NCBI GenBank assembly: GCA_020628615.1 | Contig: JAHDEV010000009.1 | Coordinates: forward strand, 1 to 39,547 | From: Dokdonia sp. | GTDB lineage: Bacteria > Bacteroidota > Bacteroidia > Flavobacteriales > Flavobacteriaceae | DNA: 39,547 bases | Reading direction: 5' to 3' | Shown here: positions 8,448 through 15,520 of the stretch, one piece after another | Numbering within the stretch: position 1 is the first letter of the stretch | Layout of the letters: each line of letters opens with the position of its first letter | Made by a program: the position numbers and the translations under genes | Notes under the pieces: generated by a model | Databases searched by the model: none | What the model was told of the DNA's origin: nothing | The model's input: only the letters and a program-made list of their open reading frames with translations

Positions 8448-8518
8448 GGATGTGTATAATTACGCTTTCGCGAAAGCGTAACAAAAAAAACACCCCAACC
8501 ACATCCACTTTTTTTTGT
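8448..8518 (+). terminator. Possible recQ terminator enclosing the iterated palindrome
   Basis: GGATGTG (8448-8454) can pair with CACATCC (8500-8506), followed by a run of eight T from 8509. The loop contains the full 20-base palindrome 8461-8480, which would fold as an inner hairpin. The outer stem is only seven pairs over a 45-base loop, so the outer structure is moderate evidence. Confidence 0.4.
8461..8480. repeat. Iterated palindrome, copy 2 (intergenic, after recQ)
   Basis: This is a perfect 20-base palindrome identical to copy 1, inside the candidate recQ terminator region. Confidence 0.9.
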
Positions 8519-8543
8519 CACTATAGTTTTTGAAAATATCACG

Positions 8544-8774
8544 ATGCTAAAATTTGTATATAACATACGACACTATTTTGAAAAACGTGGCTTTTATGTT
8601 TCGTCCAGGCTTGCAGATAGGTTAGGTATGCGAGCAAAGAGTGTGCGTCTTTTTTTTATTTACGTGTCTTTTGCAACGCTGGGAGCAGGTTTTGCATTGT
8701 ATCTAACCGTAGCCTTCTGGCTCAAACTTAAAGATCTCATTTACACAAAACGAACCTCTGTTTTTGATTTATGA
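8544..8774 (+). CDS. Small PspC-domain-like membrane protein
   Basis: This 76-residue protein has a PspC-like layout. A cytoplasmic N-terminal part (1-34) includes the segment VSSRLADRLGMRAKSVRLFFI, resembling the PspC pattern of a short conserved G/L-rich turn followed by R-rich residues. A single hydrophobic helix follows (about 36-62), then a basic tail. PspC proteins bind or sense at the inner membrane in envelope stress, but the role of these stand-alone flavobacterial versions is not established. Its stop codon overlaps the start of the next gene (ATGA at 8771-8774), so it is translationally coupled to the K+ channel. A regulatory or assembly link to the channel is inference. Confidence 0.65.
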   Translation: MLKFVYNIRHYFEKRGFYVSSRLADRLGMRAKSVRLFFIYVSFATLGAGFALYLTVAFWLKLKDLIYTKRTSVFDL

Positions 8775-9790
8775 GACTATTCTCTCTATTTAAACATAAG
8801 ATTTATCTAGCTGTTATACTTCTTGTAATTACCTTAACCATAGGTGTGCTAGGGTATAGGTTTATTGCAGACTATAGTTGGGTAGACGCTATGTATATGA
8901 CGGTTATAACCATTACCACGGTAGGTTTTGGAGAAGTGGTGCCACTCACTCCAGAGGCAAAGGTTTTTACTATAATACTCATATTACTTAGTGTGGTGAT
9001 TGTAGGTTTTGCCATTACCGTAATCTCTGAGTATATATTGAGCAGGAGTTCTTATAATGATTTAATACATAGAAAGGTGCAACAAGAAATTGATAAAATG
9101 AATGATCACATTATAGTATGTGGTTATGGCCGTAATGGTCAAGAGGCTGTCCAAAAATTAATGGCATACAACAAGCAGTTTGTAGTGATTGAAATGGATA
9201 CAGAGATTATAGAAAAATATGAGTCTGATAAAAATATTCATTTTGTAAATGGTAATGCAAATGAAGATGAAATTCTTGAAAAAGCAGGTATAGATAGAGC
9301 ATCTGCATTATTATGCGCATTGCCTGAAGATGCAGATAATCTCTTTATTGTACTAAGTGCGAGACAACTTAATAGTAAATTAAAAATTATAAGTAGAGCC
9401 ACCGCAGAAACTTCACAAAAAAAGCTCAAACTTGCTGGAGCAGATAATGTGATTATGCCAGATCGTATAGGTGGTGACCATATGGCATCACTGGTGGTTG
9501 TTCCAGATCTTATTGAATTTTTAGACAACTTATCTGTAGTGGGTGAGGAGGATAGTATAAATGTAGAGGAAATAGGCTTTAGTCAAGTGTGTCTAGATGG
9601 TGAAGAAGCGACTATTAAAGAAATTAATTTACGGTACAGAACTGGGTGTACTATTATAGGTTATAGATCTCCATCTGGTAAGTACATTGTTAATCCTGAG
9701 GCAGATATGAAAATAGAAAAAGAGTCTAAACTCATCGTTATAGGAAGGCCAGAACAAATCAAAAAGCTACACGCTACTTTCGGTATTTAG
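8771..9790 (+). CDS. Two-TM potassium channel with RCK (TrkA-N/TrkA-C) domains
   Basis: This is a 339-residue MthK/Kch-type K+ channel subunit. TM1 (about 10-30), the pore helix and the selectivity filter TTVGFGE (50-55, a variant of TVGYGD) are followed by TM2 (about 65-90). An RCK domain begins at about 112, with the dinucleotide motif GYGRNG (118-123) and the ribose-binding acid E141. A TrkA-C domain occupies the last 80 residues or so (about 255-339). Such channels assemble as tetramers whose RCK ring gates the pore in response to ligand (Ca2+, nucleotides or others). GFG in place of GYG is a known filter variant and remains compatible with K+ selectivity. It starts within the stop codon of the PspC-like gene. 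Confidence 0.92.
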   Translation: MRLFSLFKHKIYLAVILLVITLTIGVLGYRFIADYSWVDAMYMTVITITTVGFGEVVPLTPEAKVFTIILILLSVVIVGFAITVISEYILSRSSYNDLIHRKVQQEIDKMNDHIIVCGYGRNGQEAVQKLMAYNKQFVVIEMDTEIIEKYESDKNIHFVNGNANEDEILEKAGIDRASALLCALPEDADNLFIVLSARQLNSKLKIISRATAETSQKKLKLAGADNVIMPDRIGGDHMASLVVVPDLIEFLDNLSVVGEEDSINVEEIGFSQVCLDGEEATIKEINLRYRTGCTIIGYRSPSGKYIVNPEADMKIEKESKLIVIGRPEQIKKLHATFGI

Positions 9791-9884
9791 TAAATGTGTA
9801 GGATTTTAAGATACTTTCCTTTGAATAAGGGGCATTTTTTTAGATATTGCTAGCTGAATTTTTATTATAACCAAACACTTACAT

Positions 9885-11573
9885 ATGATGAAGAAATATC
9901 TTCTATTCATTTTATCAGCTTTTATTCCATTAATTTCATTTGCACAAAACAATCAAGCAGTAGGAATTGATCAAAAAATTGATCAAGCATTCCAGCCTGT
10001 TTCAGATTTCTTTTCTGCTATCGTATTTTTTGAAGTAGGAGGTACACCGTTTGTACTAATACTTCTTGTAGCAAGTGCAGCATTTTTTACAATTTACTTT
10101 GGTTTTCCTAACATCAGATATTTCTGGCGAGCTATCCAGACAGTACGTGGTAAATATGAAGATATTGAAAAGCACGGGGCAGCAGAGCTTTATGGAGAAG
10201 ATGGTATCGCTCAAGGGCAAGATCTTACTAAAGTAGATATTGAAGATCATATTGAAAAAATAGATGACGACCTCGCTGTAGATGGTGACATTGTAGACAC
10301 AATACGTGATGAAAGTTCAGATGGTGAGGTGTCTCACTTTCAAGCACTGGCAACAGCAGTCTCTGGTACCGTAGGTAACGGTAACATTGCCGGTGTAGCT
10401 CTTGCAATTGCATTAGGAGGACCAGGTGCAACATTCTGGATGATAGTTTGTGGTTTACTGGGGATGTCTACAAAATTTGTAGAGTGTACCCTAGGTGTAC
10501 AATATAGAGATGTAGGTGAAGATGGTACCGTATACGGAGGACCTATGTATTACCTTACTAAAGGACTTAAAGCAAAAGGATTTGCGACGCTAGGTAAAGT
10601 AGCAGCTGTAATTTTTGCAATATTCTGTATAGGTGGATCTTTCGGTGGAGGTAACGCTGCACAATCTAACCAAGCAACTATTGTACTTAAAGAAATGTTT
10701 AATATGACAAGTGCAGCCTCTGGTTTTATAGTAGGTATTGTTCTTGCGATTATAGTAGGTATTATCATCATAGGTGGTATAAAGCGTATTGCTCAGGTAA
10801 CTGAGAAGGTAGTGCCATTTATGGCGATTATGTATGTGCTTGCTTGTTTATACATCATCTTTAGTAATTTTAGTCTTATAGACGACGCAGTAGCACTTAT
10901 TGTGCAAGAAGCGTTTAACCCTACAGCAATCGGCGTGGGTGGTTTTATAGGTGTATTACTAGTTGGATTTAAAAGAGCTGCCTTTTCAAATGAGGCTGGT
11001 GCAGGTTCTGCATCTATTGCTCACTCTGCAGTACGTACAAAATACTCTGCAAGTGAAGGTCTAGTAGCATTGCTAGAACCGTTTATCGATACAGTTCTTA
11101 TCTGTTCTATGACAGCATTAGTAATCATTATATTCAACTTTGGAGGATTCTTTGAGTACGGTGGTGATGGTTCTGGTGCAGTATTAATAGGTGGAGAATC
11201 TTTTGAGGGAGCAGGTATTACCTCTAAGGCATTTGCAGAATATATTCCTTACTCTAACGTGTTCTTGACAATAGCAGTTGTACTATTTGCAGTGTCAACT
11301 ATGATTTCTTGGTCTTACTACGGGTTACAATCTTGGAAATTCCTTTTCGGGCGTGGTAAAGTAGCAGATCTTGTATATAAAATATTATTCTTAACCTTTG
11401 TAGTGGTAGGAGCTTCTGCAAGTATGAATTCAATCTGGGCATTCTCAGATGCAATGATATTTGCAATGGTATTTCCTAATATGGTAGGTCTGTTCTTCTT
11501 ATTCCCAGTGGTGAAAAAGCAGCTTAAAAGATACCTTGATGCTATAAAGCTTAAGGAGCAAGCTATAGACTAA
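9885..11573 (+). CDS. Sodium:alanine symporter family (AGCS) amino-acid transporter
   Basis: This 562-residue Na+-coupled symporter imports alanine/glycine-type amino acids. It has the family signature GNIAGVALAIALGGPGATFWM (from 166), VYGGPMYYLTKGL (216-228) and the long hydrophobic helices of an 11-12 span carrier, including KRAAFSNEAGAGSASIAHSA around residues 363-382. Two features differ from the usual 450-500-residue family. The N-terminus starts with a cleavable-looking signal peptide (MMKKYLLFILSAFIPLISFA, 1-20). A strongly acidic insertion (about 89-147, rich in D and E) separates the first membrane span from the conserved GEVSHFQALATA segment. Two consecutive ATG codons (9885 and 9888) are possible starts. 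A terminator-like hairpin lies just past the stop, inside the next gene. Confidence 0.93.
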   Translation: MMKKYLLFILSAFIPLISFAQNNQAVGIDQKIDQAFQPVSDFFSAIVFFEVGGTPFVLILLVASAAFFTIYFGFPNIRYFWRAIQTVRGKYEDIEKHGAAELYGEDGIAQGQDLTKVDIEDHIEKIDDDLAVDGDIVDTIRDESSDGEVSHFQALATAVSGTVGNGNIAGVALAIALGGPGATFWMIVCGLLGMSTKFVECTLGVQYRDVGEDGTVYGGPMYYLTKGLKAKGFATLGKVAAVIFAIFCIGGSFGGGNAAQSNQATIVLKEMFNMTSAASGFIVGIVLAIIVGIIIIGGIKRIAQVTEKVVPFMAIMYVLACLYIIFSNFSLIDDAVALIVQEAFNPTAIGVGGFIGVLLVGFKRAAFSNEAGAGSASIAHSAVRTKYSASEGLVALLEPFIDTVLICSMTALVIIIFNFGGFFEYGGDGSGAVLIGGESFEGAGITSKAFAEYIPYSNVFLTIAVVLFAVSTMISWSYYGLQSWKFLFGRGKVADLVYKILFLTFVVVGASASMNSIWAFSDAMIFAMVFPNMVGLFFLFPVVKKQLKRYLDAIKLKEQAID

Positions 11574-11584
11574 GATCATATAAA

Positions 11585-12469
11585 ATGAGACTATTTAAAT
11601 CCCATTTTGTTTACGACAGACGTAAGCGAAATGGGATTTTGTTTTTTGCCATACTTTGTCTTGCGTGTCTAGGTGTTATTGCGGTTAGTAAAAGTCTTAA
11701 AGATTCACCCGCTGCGCAACCGCAAGAAGACGCTCGTGTCCTCGCTTTTCAAAAAGAATTAGACTCGCTTAAAGCAATTGAGCTAGAAAGAAGAAAGCCT
11801 AAAATTTATCCTTTTAACCCTACATTACTCACAGATTATAATGGGTATAAACTCGGGATGAGTACAGAACAGATAGATAGGGTAGTACGCTTTCGCGAAA
11901 GCGGAAAATGGTTTAACTCCACAGCAGAGTTTCAGCAAGTATCAAAAGTTTCAGATTCTTTACTAGCACAGATTTCTCCTTATTTCAAATGGCCTAAGTG
12001 GTTAGAAGAACAGCGCAAGTCTCCCAAAAAGAAGGATACGTACAAAAAGAAATGGAAAACCGCGGAAGAGAAGGGAATGCTTAATAGCTTAACTTATGAA
12101 GATTTACTCGCAATAGAGGGGGTAGATGAGAATGCTGCTACTGCTATTATACGACATCGTGATAAGGTGGGTGGTTATCAAGTAGATTTTCAAATTTACA
12201 GTGTCTATGGTGTAGATAAATCTGTAAAGAGGCTTGTGCTTAATCATTATACTGTAAAAAATAAGCCAGAAATACGTTTTGTAAACGTAAATACCGCGAC
12301 AGCATCAGACCTTTCTACCGTTCCATTGCTTAATTTTGACTTGGCAAAAGAAATAGTAGACTATCGTACGCTTAGAGAGGGAATTAACTCACTAGAAGAA
12401 TTGAAAGATTTGGAGGGTATGACAGACTTCAAATATGACATAATAGCGTTATATTTACAAATAAATTAA
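11585..12469 (+). CDS. Helix-hairpin-helix (ComEA-like) protein, membrane anchored
   Basis: This 294-residue protein has a basic N-terminus, one membrane helix (about 17-36) and several tandem helix-hairpin-helix units downstream. They include NGYKLGMSTEQIDRVVRFRESG, LTYEDLLAIEGVDENAATAIIRHRDKVGG (split around residue 178) and VNVNTATASDLSTVPLLNFD. The repeated pattern of hydrophobic-turn-G resembles ComEA, which binds DNA in natural transformation, but the flavobacterial family has not been tied to that role as far as I know. A copy of the iterated palindrome encodes RFRES in the first HhH unit. The first 20 codons overlap a hairpin and T-tract. The start is supported by the KSHF...RNGI pattern that I recall at the N-terminus of relatives. 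Confidence 0.8.
   Translation: MRLFKSHFVYDRRKRNGILFFAILCLACLGVIAVSKSLKDSPAAQPQEDARVLAFQKELDSLKAIELERRKPKIYPFNPTLLTDYNGYKLGMSTEQIDRVVRFRESGKWFNSTAEFQQVSKVSDSLLAQISPYFKWPKWLEEQRKSPKKKDTYKKKWKTAEEKGMLNSLTYEDLLAIEGVDENAATAIIRHRDKVGGYQVDFQIYSVYGVDKSVKRLVLNHYTVKNKPEIRFVNVNTATASDLSTVPLLNFDLAKEIVDYRTLREGINSLEELKDLEGMTDFKYDIIALYLQIN
11597..11647 (+). terminator. Terminator-like hairpin inside the 5' end of the HhH gene
   Basis: AAATCCCATTT (11597-11607) and AAATGGGATTT (11629-11639) form an 11-pair perfect stem. Inside it TTACG (11611-11615) pairs with CGTAA (11621-11625), and the stem is followed by TGTTTTTTG. It lies 24 bases after the symporter stop and 12 bases inside the next reading frame, so it may end symporter transcription and also attenuate the downstream gene. 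Confidence 0.6.
11888..11903. repeat. Iterated palindrome, copy 3 (in the HhH gene)
   Basis: This is a 16-base palindrome CGCTTTCGCGAAAGCG, read in frame as R-F-R-E-S. TA precedes it, and GA replaces the TA on the right. Confidence 0.9.
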
Positions 12470-12523
12470 AATGTGCTATGATTACCTGCGATATCTTCAG
12501 TAAGCAGGGATAAAAATAAGAAT

Positions 12524-13708
12524 ATGACAGATATGTATTTTACAGAGGAGCATAACCTCTTTCGCGAAAGCTTAAAAGATTTTCTTCAAAAAGAAGTAGT
12601 TCCACATCTTGATAAATGGGAAGAAACTGGACAGATAGAACGTTTTATCTGGAAGAAATTTGGAGATATGGGATTCTTCGGGATTGCTTATCCAGAAGAG
12701 TATGGAGGGATGAACCTTGATTTTTTCTACACTGTAATTCTTCTTGAAGAATTGCAAAGAATAAATAGTGGAGGGTTTGCTGCTGCTATATGGGCACACG
12801 CTTACCTTGCGATGACGCACCTTAATGCGGAGGGCGATACTAGAATAAAATCTGAATATCTAGCACCAAGTATTGCCGGTGATAAAATAGGATGTCTATG
12901 TATTACAGAACCTTTTGGGGGAAGTGATGTTGCGGGTATGCGCACAACGGCAGTAAAAGAAGGTGATCACTATATTATTAATGGCTCAAAAACCTTTATT
13001 ACAAATGGTGTTTACTCAGACTATCTGGTGGTTGCTGCAAAGACAGCACCAGAGCTAGGAGGTAAGGGAATGAGTATTTTCCTTTTGGATAGAGATATGC
13101 CAGGTATTAATGCTACAAAACTTGATAAACTAGGTTGGAGAGCATCAGACACTGGTGAGATTTCTTTTGATAACGTAAAAGTTCCTGCCGAAAATTTAAT
13201 GGGGGAAGAGAATGCTGGTTTTGGGTATATAATGCAGCACTTTGCATCAGAGCGTTTAATTATGGGTATTAATGCACACGCTAGAGCAGAGTATGCTATA
13301 GAGTATGCGCTAGGCTATATGAAAGAGCGTACCGCTTTTGGAGTAACAATAGATAAGTTTCAGGCACTACGTCATAAGCTTGCAGAGCGCACAGCAGAGG
13401 TGGAGATGTCTAAAGCTTTTAATTATACAGTGGCTCATCGTCTAGGTAATGGTGAGTATGTAGTAAAGGAAGCGACAATGTCTAAGCTTACGGCAACAAA
13501 AATTGCAGATGAGGTAATCTATGATTGTTTACAGATGTTAGGAGGTTACGGTTATATGGAAGAATACCCGCTAGCACGTATGTTACGTGATAGTCGCTTG
13601 GGTCCAATAGGTGGAGGAACATCTGAAATCTTACGAGAAATCATTGCAAAAATGGTTATCGATAAGAAGACTTATAAGCCTAAAACTGAAGAAATTTCAA
13701 AAAAATAA
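12524..13708 (+). CDS. Acyl-CoA dehydrogenase
   Basis: This is a 394-residue FAD flavoenzyme that makes the alpha-beta double bond of an acyl-CoA and passes electrons to ETF. Conserved elements are the N-terminal helical domain, the FAD/substrate segment CITEPFGGSD (125-134), the beta-domain motif NGSKTFITNG (153-162), GFGYIMQHFASERLIMG (232-248), the RTAFG motif (269-273) and LGGYGYMEEYPL (339-350). The usual C-terminal catalytic Glu before GT is a glycine here (IGGGTSEIL, 362-370). E243 in ASERL aligns by context with the catalytic Glu of isovaleryl- and long-chain-type enzymes, so activity is expected with branched or long acyl chains. The exact substrate is unknown. A palindrome copy encodes LFRES at residues 12-16. 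An alternative ATG lies at 12533. Confidence 0.93.
   Translation: MTDMYFTEEHNLFRESLKDFLQKEVVPHLDKWEETGQIERFIWKKFGDMGFFGIAYPEEYGGMNLDFFYTVILLEELQRINSGGFAAAIWAHAYLAMTHLNAEGDTRIKSEYLAPSIAGDKIGCLCITEPFGGSDVAGMRTTAVKEGDHYIINGSKTFITNGVYSDYLVVAAKTAPELGGKGMSIFLLDRDMPGINATKLDKLGWRASDTGEISFDNVKVPAENLMGEENAGFGYIMQHFASERLIMGINAHARAEYAIEYALGYMKERTAFGVTIDKFQALRHKLAERTAEVEMSKAFNYTVAHRLGNGEYVVKEATMSKLTATKIADEVIYDCLQMLGGYGYMEEYPLARMLRDSRLGPIGGGTSEILREIIAKMVIDKKTYKPKTEEISKK
12559..12570. repeat. Iterated palindrome, copy 4 (in acyl-CoA dehydrogenase)
   Basis: This is the 12-base core CTTTCGCGAAAG, read as L-F-R-E-S, the same frame as copy 3. It is the shortest form seen. Confidence 0.85.
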
Positions 13709-13716
13709 AGGTTACT

Positions 13717-13747
13717 GTTGCGGGATTACTTTTTAAGCGTATCTTTG
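13717..13747 (+). promoter_or_regulatory. Predicted rpsU promoter
   Basis: TTG (13718-13720), a 19-base spacer and TATCTTTG (13740-13747) match the Bacteroidota primary promoter. It begins nine bases after the acyl-CoA dehydrogenase stop and puts the transcript start near 13753, about 40 bases before the rpsU ATG. Confidence 0.7.
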
Positions 13748-13776
13748 CAGTCTGAAAACCGAATAAGAATTTAAAG

Positions 13777-13785
13777 AAAGGAGGT
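13777..13785 (+). promoter_or_regulatory. Very strong Shine-Dalgarno sequence of rpsU
   Basis: AAAGGAGGT lies six bases before the rpsU ATG and can pair fully with the 16S anti-Shine-Dalgarno ACCTCCTTT. Most other starts in the window have only A-rich leaders. In Flavobacterium johnsoniae, bS21 helps hide the anti-SD, and rpsU is reported to keep a strong SD for autoregulation, so this site probably works the same way. Confidence 0.85.
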
Positions 13786-13791
13786 CCCACT

Positions 13792-13986
13792 ATGTTAATT
13801 ATACCAGTAAAAGACGGAGAAAATATAGATAGAGCGCTTAAACGTTTTAAGCGTAAATTTGATCGCACAAAGACTATGCGTAATCTTAGAGAGCGCAAGC
13901 AGTTTACAAAGCCTTCTGTAGTAAGAAGACGTGAGATTCAAAAAGCATCATACATTCAAGGAATGAGAGATGCAGAGAATATCTAG
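13792..13986 (+). CDS. rpsU: 30S ribosomal protein bS21
   Basis: This is a 64-residue basic small-subunit protein located near the 3' end of 16S rRNA on the platform. It shows the canonical S21 pattern: N-terminal LIIPVKDGENIDRALKRFKR, then an arginine/lysine-rich helix (KFDRTKTMRNLRERKQF) and a second basic helix (RRREIQKASYIQGMRD). Its own promoter, a near-perfect Shine-Dalgarno and a downstream terminator hairpin make it a monocistronic unit. In Bacteroidota, bS21 takes part in sequestering the anti-Shine-Dalgarno, so the strong SD predicts a feedback loop: ribosomes lacking bS21 would preferentially translate rpsU. Confidence 0.97.
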   Translation: MLIIPVKDGENIDRALKRFKRKFDRTKTMRNLRERKQFTKPSVVRRREIQKASYIQGMRDAENI

Positions 13987-13992
13987 TATTTA

Positions 13993-14028
13993 TTAATCCG
14001 TCGTCACGTATAGCGTGATCTGGATTAA
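13993..14028 (+). repeat. Hairpin directly after rpsU
   Basis: TTAATCC (13993-13999) pairs with GGATTAA (14022-14028), and an inner TCACG/CGTGA stem spans 14004-14018. No T-tract follows. It may stabilise the rpsU mRNA 3' region or be part of a two-hairpin end. Confidence 0.45.
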
Positions 14029-14059
14029 CAGGGAGACTCATCCTCTCTCAATCATATAT

Positions 14060-14105
14060 AACCGTTGTGTTGTAAAGTGTATCTTTACAGTACAACGGTT
14101 TTTTT
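14060..14105 (+). terminator. Rho-independent terminator of rpsU
   Basis: AACCGTTGT (14060-14068) pairs with ACAACGGTT (14092-14100), with an inner TGTAAAG/CTTTACA stem and a run of T after the stem to 14105. This separates rpsU from the recombinase gene. Confidence 0.85.
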
Positions 14106-14145
14106 ATTGTCTAAAATTTAATCGGGTGTTTATATTGTTTTTATA

Positions 14146-15036
14146 ATGTTACTTAAACCATTCTTAGAATATCTCAATCTTGAGAAAAATTATAGTAAGC
14201 ATACGGTGCTTGCTTATAAGAAGGATGTTACAAGTTTTTTTGTCTTTTTAGAAAATAATTATGGAGAAAGAGATCCAGTTAAGGTGGCTTATGCTCAGAT
14301 AAGAGCCTGGATTGTATCGCTGGTTGATGCAGGGCTGTCTAGTCAGAGTGTAAATAGAAAGGTTTCTTCTCTCAAATCATATTATAAGTTTTTACTTAAA
14401 ACGGGTGATATTTCAGTATCGCCGCTCGTAAAACACAAATCGCTTAAAATTTCAAAACGAGTGCAAATCCCATTTTCTGAGAAAGAAGTAGCTGTTGTTC
14501 TTAATGAATTAAGAGAATCCCAAGACTTTACTTCACTGCGTGATCTTCTTATAGTAGAATTATTATATGGTACCGGGATGAGAAGGGCGGAGCTTATTGA
14601 TTTAACTATAGGTAGTGTAGATTTTTCTCAAAGAATACTTAAAGTAAAAGGTAAAAGAGATAAAGAACGTTTTATACCATTGCTGCCGGGAGTAGTAACA
14701 ACGCTAGAGAGATATATGATTGAGCGAGCACAAGTTGCTCGGTCTAGTAATAATGAACCTTTACTTGTAACTTTAAAAGGGTTAAAAGTGTATAACACAC
14801 TTGTGTACAGAATTATAAATCGCTATTTTAGTGAGGCTTCTGATAAGTTTAAGACAAGTCCGCATATATTAAGGCATTCTTTTGCGACTCATCTTCTCAA
14901 TCAAGGAGCAGATTTAAACGTTGTAAAAGAGCTTTTGGGTCACGCGAGTCTAGCCTCTACACAGGTATATACACATAATAGTATAAAGGCTCTTAAAGAT
15001 GTGTACTCAAAAGCGCATCCTCGTACTAAGAAGTAG
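14146..15036 (+). CDS. xerC: Xer-type tyrosine recombinase (XerC/XerD family)
   Basis: This 296-residue site-specific recombinase has a SAM-like N-terminal core-binding domain (about 1-88) and a C-terminal catalytic domain with the full set of active-site residues: R146 (GTGMRRAEL), K170 (KGKRDKER), H240 and R243 (SPHILRHSFATHLL), H266 (LGHASLASTQVYTH) and the nucleophile Y275. Length and layout match the chromosomal Xer proteins that resolve chromosome dimers at dif, not phage integrases. The setting between rpsU and hpf in a core region supports a housekeeping role. XerC versus XerD cannot be settled without a second paralogue, so the symbol is tentative. Confidence 0.85.
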   Translation: MLLKPFLEYLNLEKNYSKHTVLAYKKDVTSFFVFLENNYGERDPVKVAYAQIRAWIVSLVDAGLSSQSVNRKVSSLKSYYKFLLKTGDISVSPLVKHKSLKISKRVQIPFSEKEVAVVLNELRESQDFTSLRDLLIVELLYGTGMRRAELIDLTIGSVDFSQRILKVKGKRDKERFIPLLPGVVTTLERYMIERAQVARSSNNEPLLVTLKGLKVYNTLVYRIINRYFSEASDKFKTSPHILRHSFATHLLNQGADLNVVKELLGHASLASTQVYTHNSIKALKDVYSKAHPRTKK

Positions 15037-15053
15037 GAAACTACGTTTAAAAT

Positions 15054-15078
15054 ATAAAACATCAAGAGGATGTTTTAT
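15054..15078 (+). terminator. Perfect 10-pair hairpin between xerC and hpf
   Basis: ATAAAACATC (15054-15063) and GATGTTTTAT (15069-15078) surround a five-base loop AAGAG. No T-tract of length follows, so it may be a weak terminator, an RNA processing or stability element, or an operator for hpf, whose ATG is 27 bases downstream. Confidence 0.5.
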
Positions 15079-15104
15079 GTGTTAACCAATTAAACCATAT
15101 TCTT

Positions 15105-15410
15105 ATGAAAGTAACTGTAGAAGCTCCAAAGTTTGATGCAGATGTTAAACTCACAAATTTTATAAAGAAGAAAGTCGGAAAATTGGAACATTTTTATGAT
15201 AAGATTATTCATACCGATGTTTATCTAAAGCTAGAGCCAAATGAGAGGCCAAATAATAAAATTGTAGAATTATTAGTAAGTGTGCCTGGTGACGAATTTA
15301 TAGTTAAAAAGATGGCAAAATCTTTCGAAGAGGCTACAGATGTGTGTGTTCAGTCTATGGAAAGAATACTTTTAAAAAGAAAAGAAAAAATAAGATCTCG
15401 TGTGATGTAA
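15105..15410 (+). CDS. hpf: Short-form ribosome hibernation promoting factor
   Basis: This 101-residue HPF/YfiA-family protein binds the decoding region of idle 70S ribosomes in stationary phase or starvation and blocks mRNA and tRNA entry. The sequence matches the family's beta-alpha-beta-beta-beta-alpha fold, with conserved KLEHFYDKIIHTDVYLKLE (27-45) and a C-terminal basic helix (ERILLKRKEKIRSR). It lacks the C-terminal dimerisation domain of long HPF, so it is the short type. It follows the Xer gene by 68 bases and precedes the tRNA-tuf cluster, whose promoter begins 18 bases after its stop. Confidence 0.92.
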   Translation: MKVTVEAPKFDADVKLTNFIKKKVGKLEHFYDKIIHTDVYLKLEPNERPNNKIVELLVSVPGDEFIVKKMAKSFEEATDVCVQSMERILLKRKEKIRSRVM

Positions 15411-15428
15411 ATTTTTTTTCAAAAAAAG

Positions 15429-15459
15429 TTTGGGTAGGGATAAAAATTACCTACATTTG
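15429..15459 (+). promoter_or_regulatory. Promoter of the tRNA-tuf cluster
   Basis: TTTG (15429-15432), 19 bases, then TACATTTG (15452-15459) is a perfect Bacteroidota primary promoter. The start site should lie near 15465. It is the only strong promoter I see before tRNA-Thr and could drive the tRNA-tuf operon and perhaps genes beyond it. Confidence 0.8.
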
Positions 15460-15460
15460 C

Positions 15461-15487
15461 AGTCCGTTAGAAATAGCGGACTTTTTT
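15461..15487 (+). terminator. Hairpin with T-tract at the tRNA operon start
   Basis: AGTCCG (15461-15466) pairs with CGGACT (15477-15482) and is followed by TTTTT. It lies at or just after the predicted start site, so it could terminate hpf read-through, act as a leader hairpin on the tRNA transcript, or both. Confidence 0.5.
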
Positions 15488-15520
15488 ATGCTTCTTTTGG
15501 GAAGTGTGAGTAAGTAAAAA

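Noticed and set aside
14146-15036. Tyrosine recombinase as a sign of a mobile element
   Set aside because: It is of chromosomal Xer length and is surrounded by rpsU, hpf and the tuf operon, with no flanking repeats or cargo genes.
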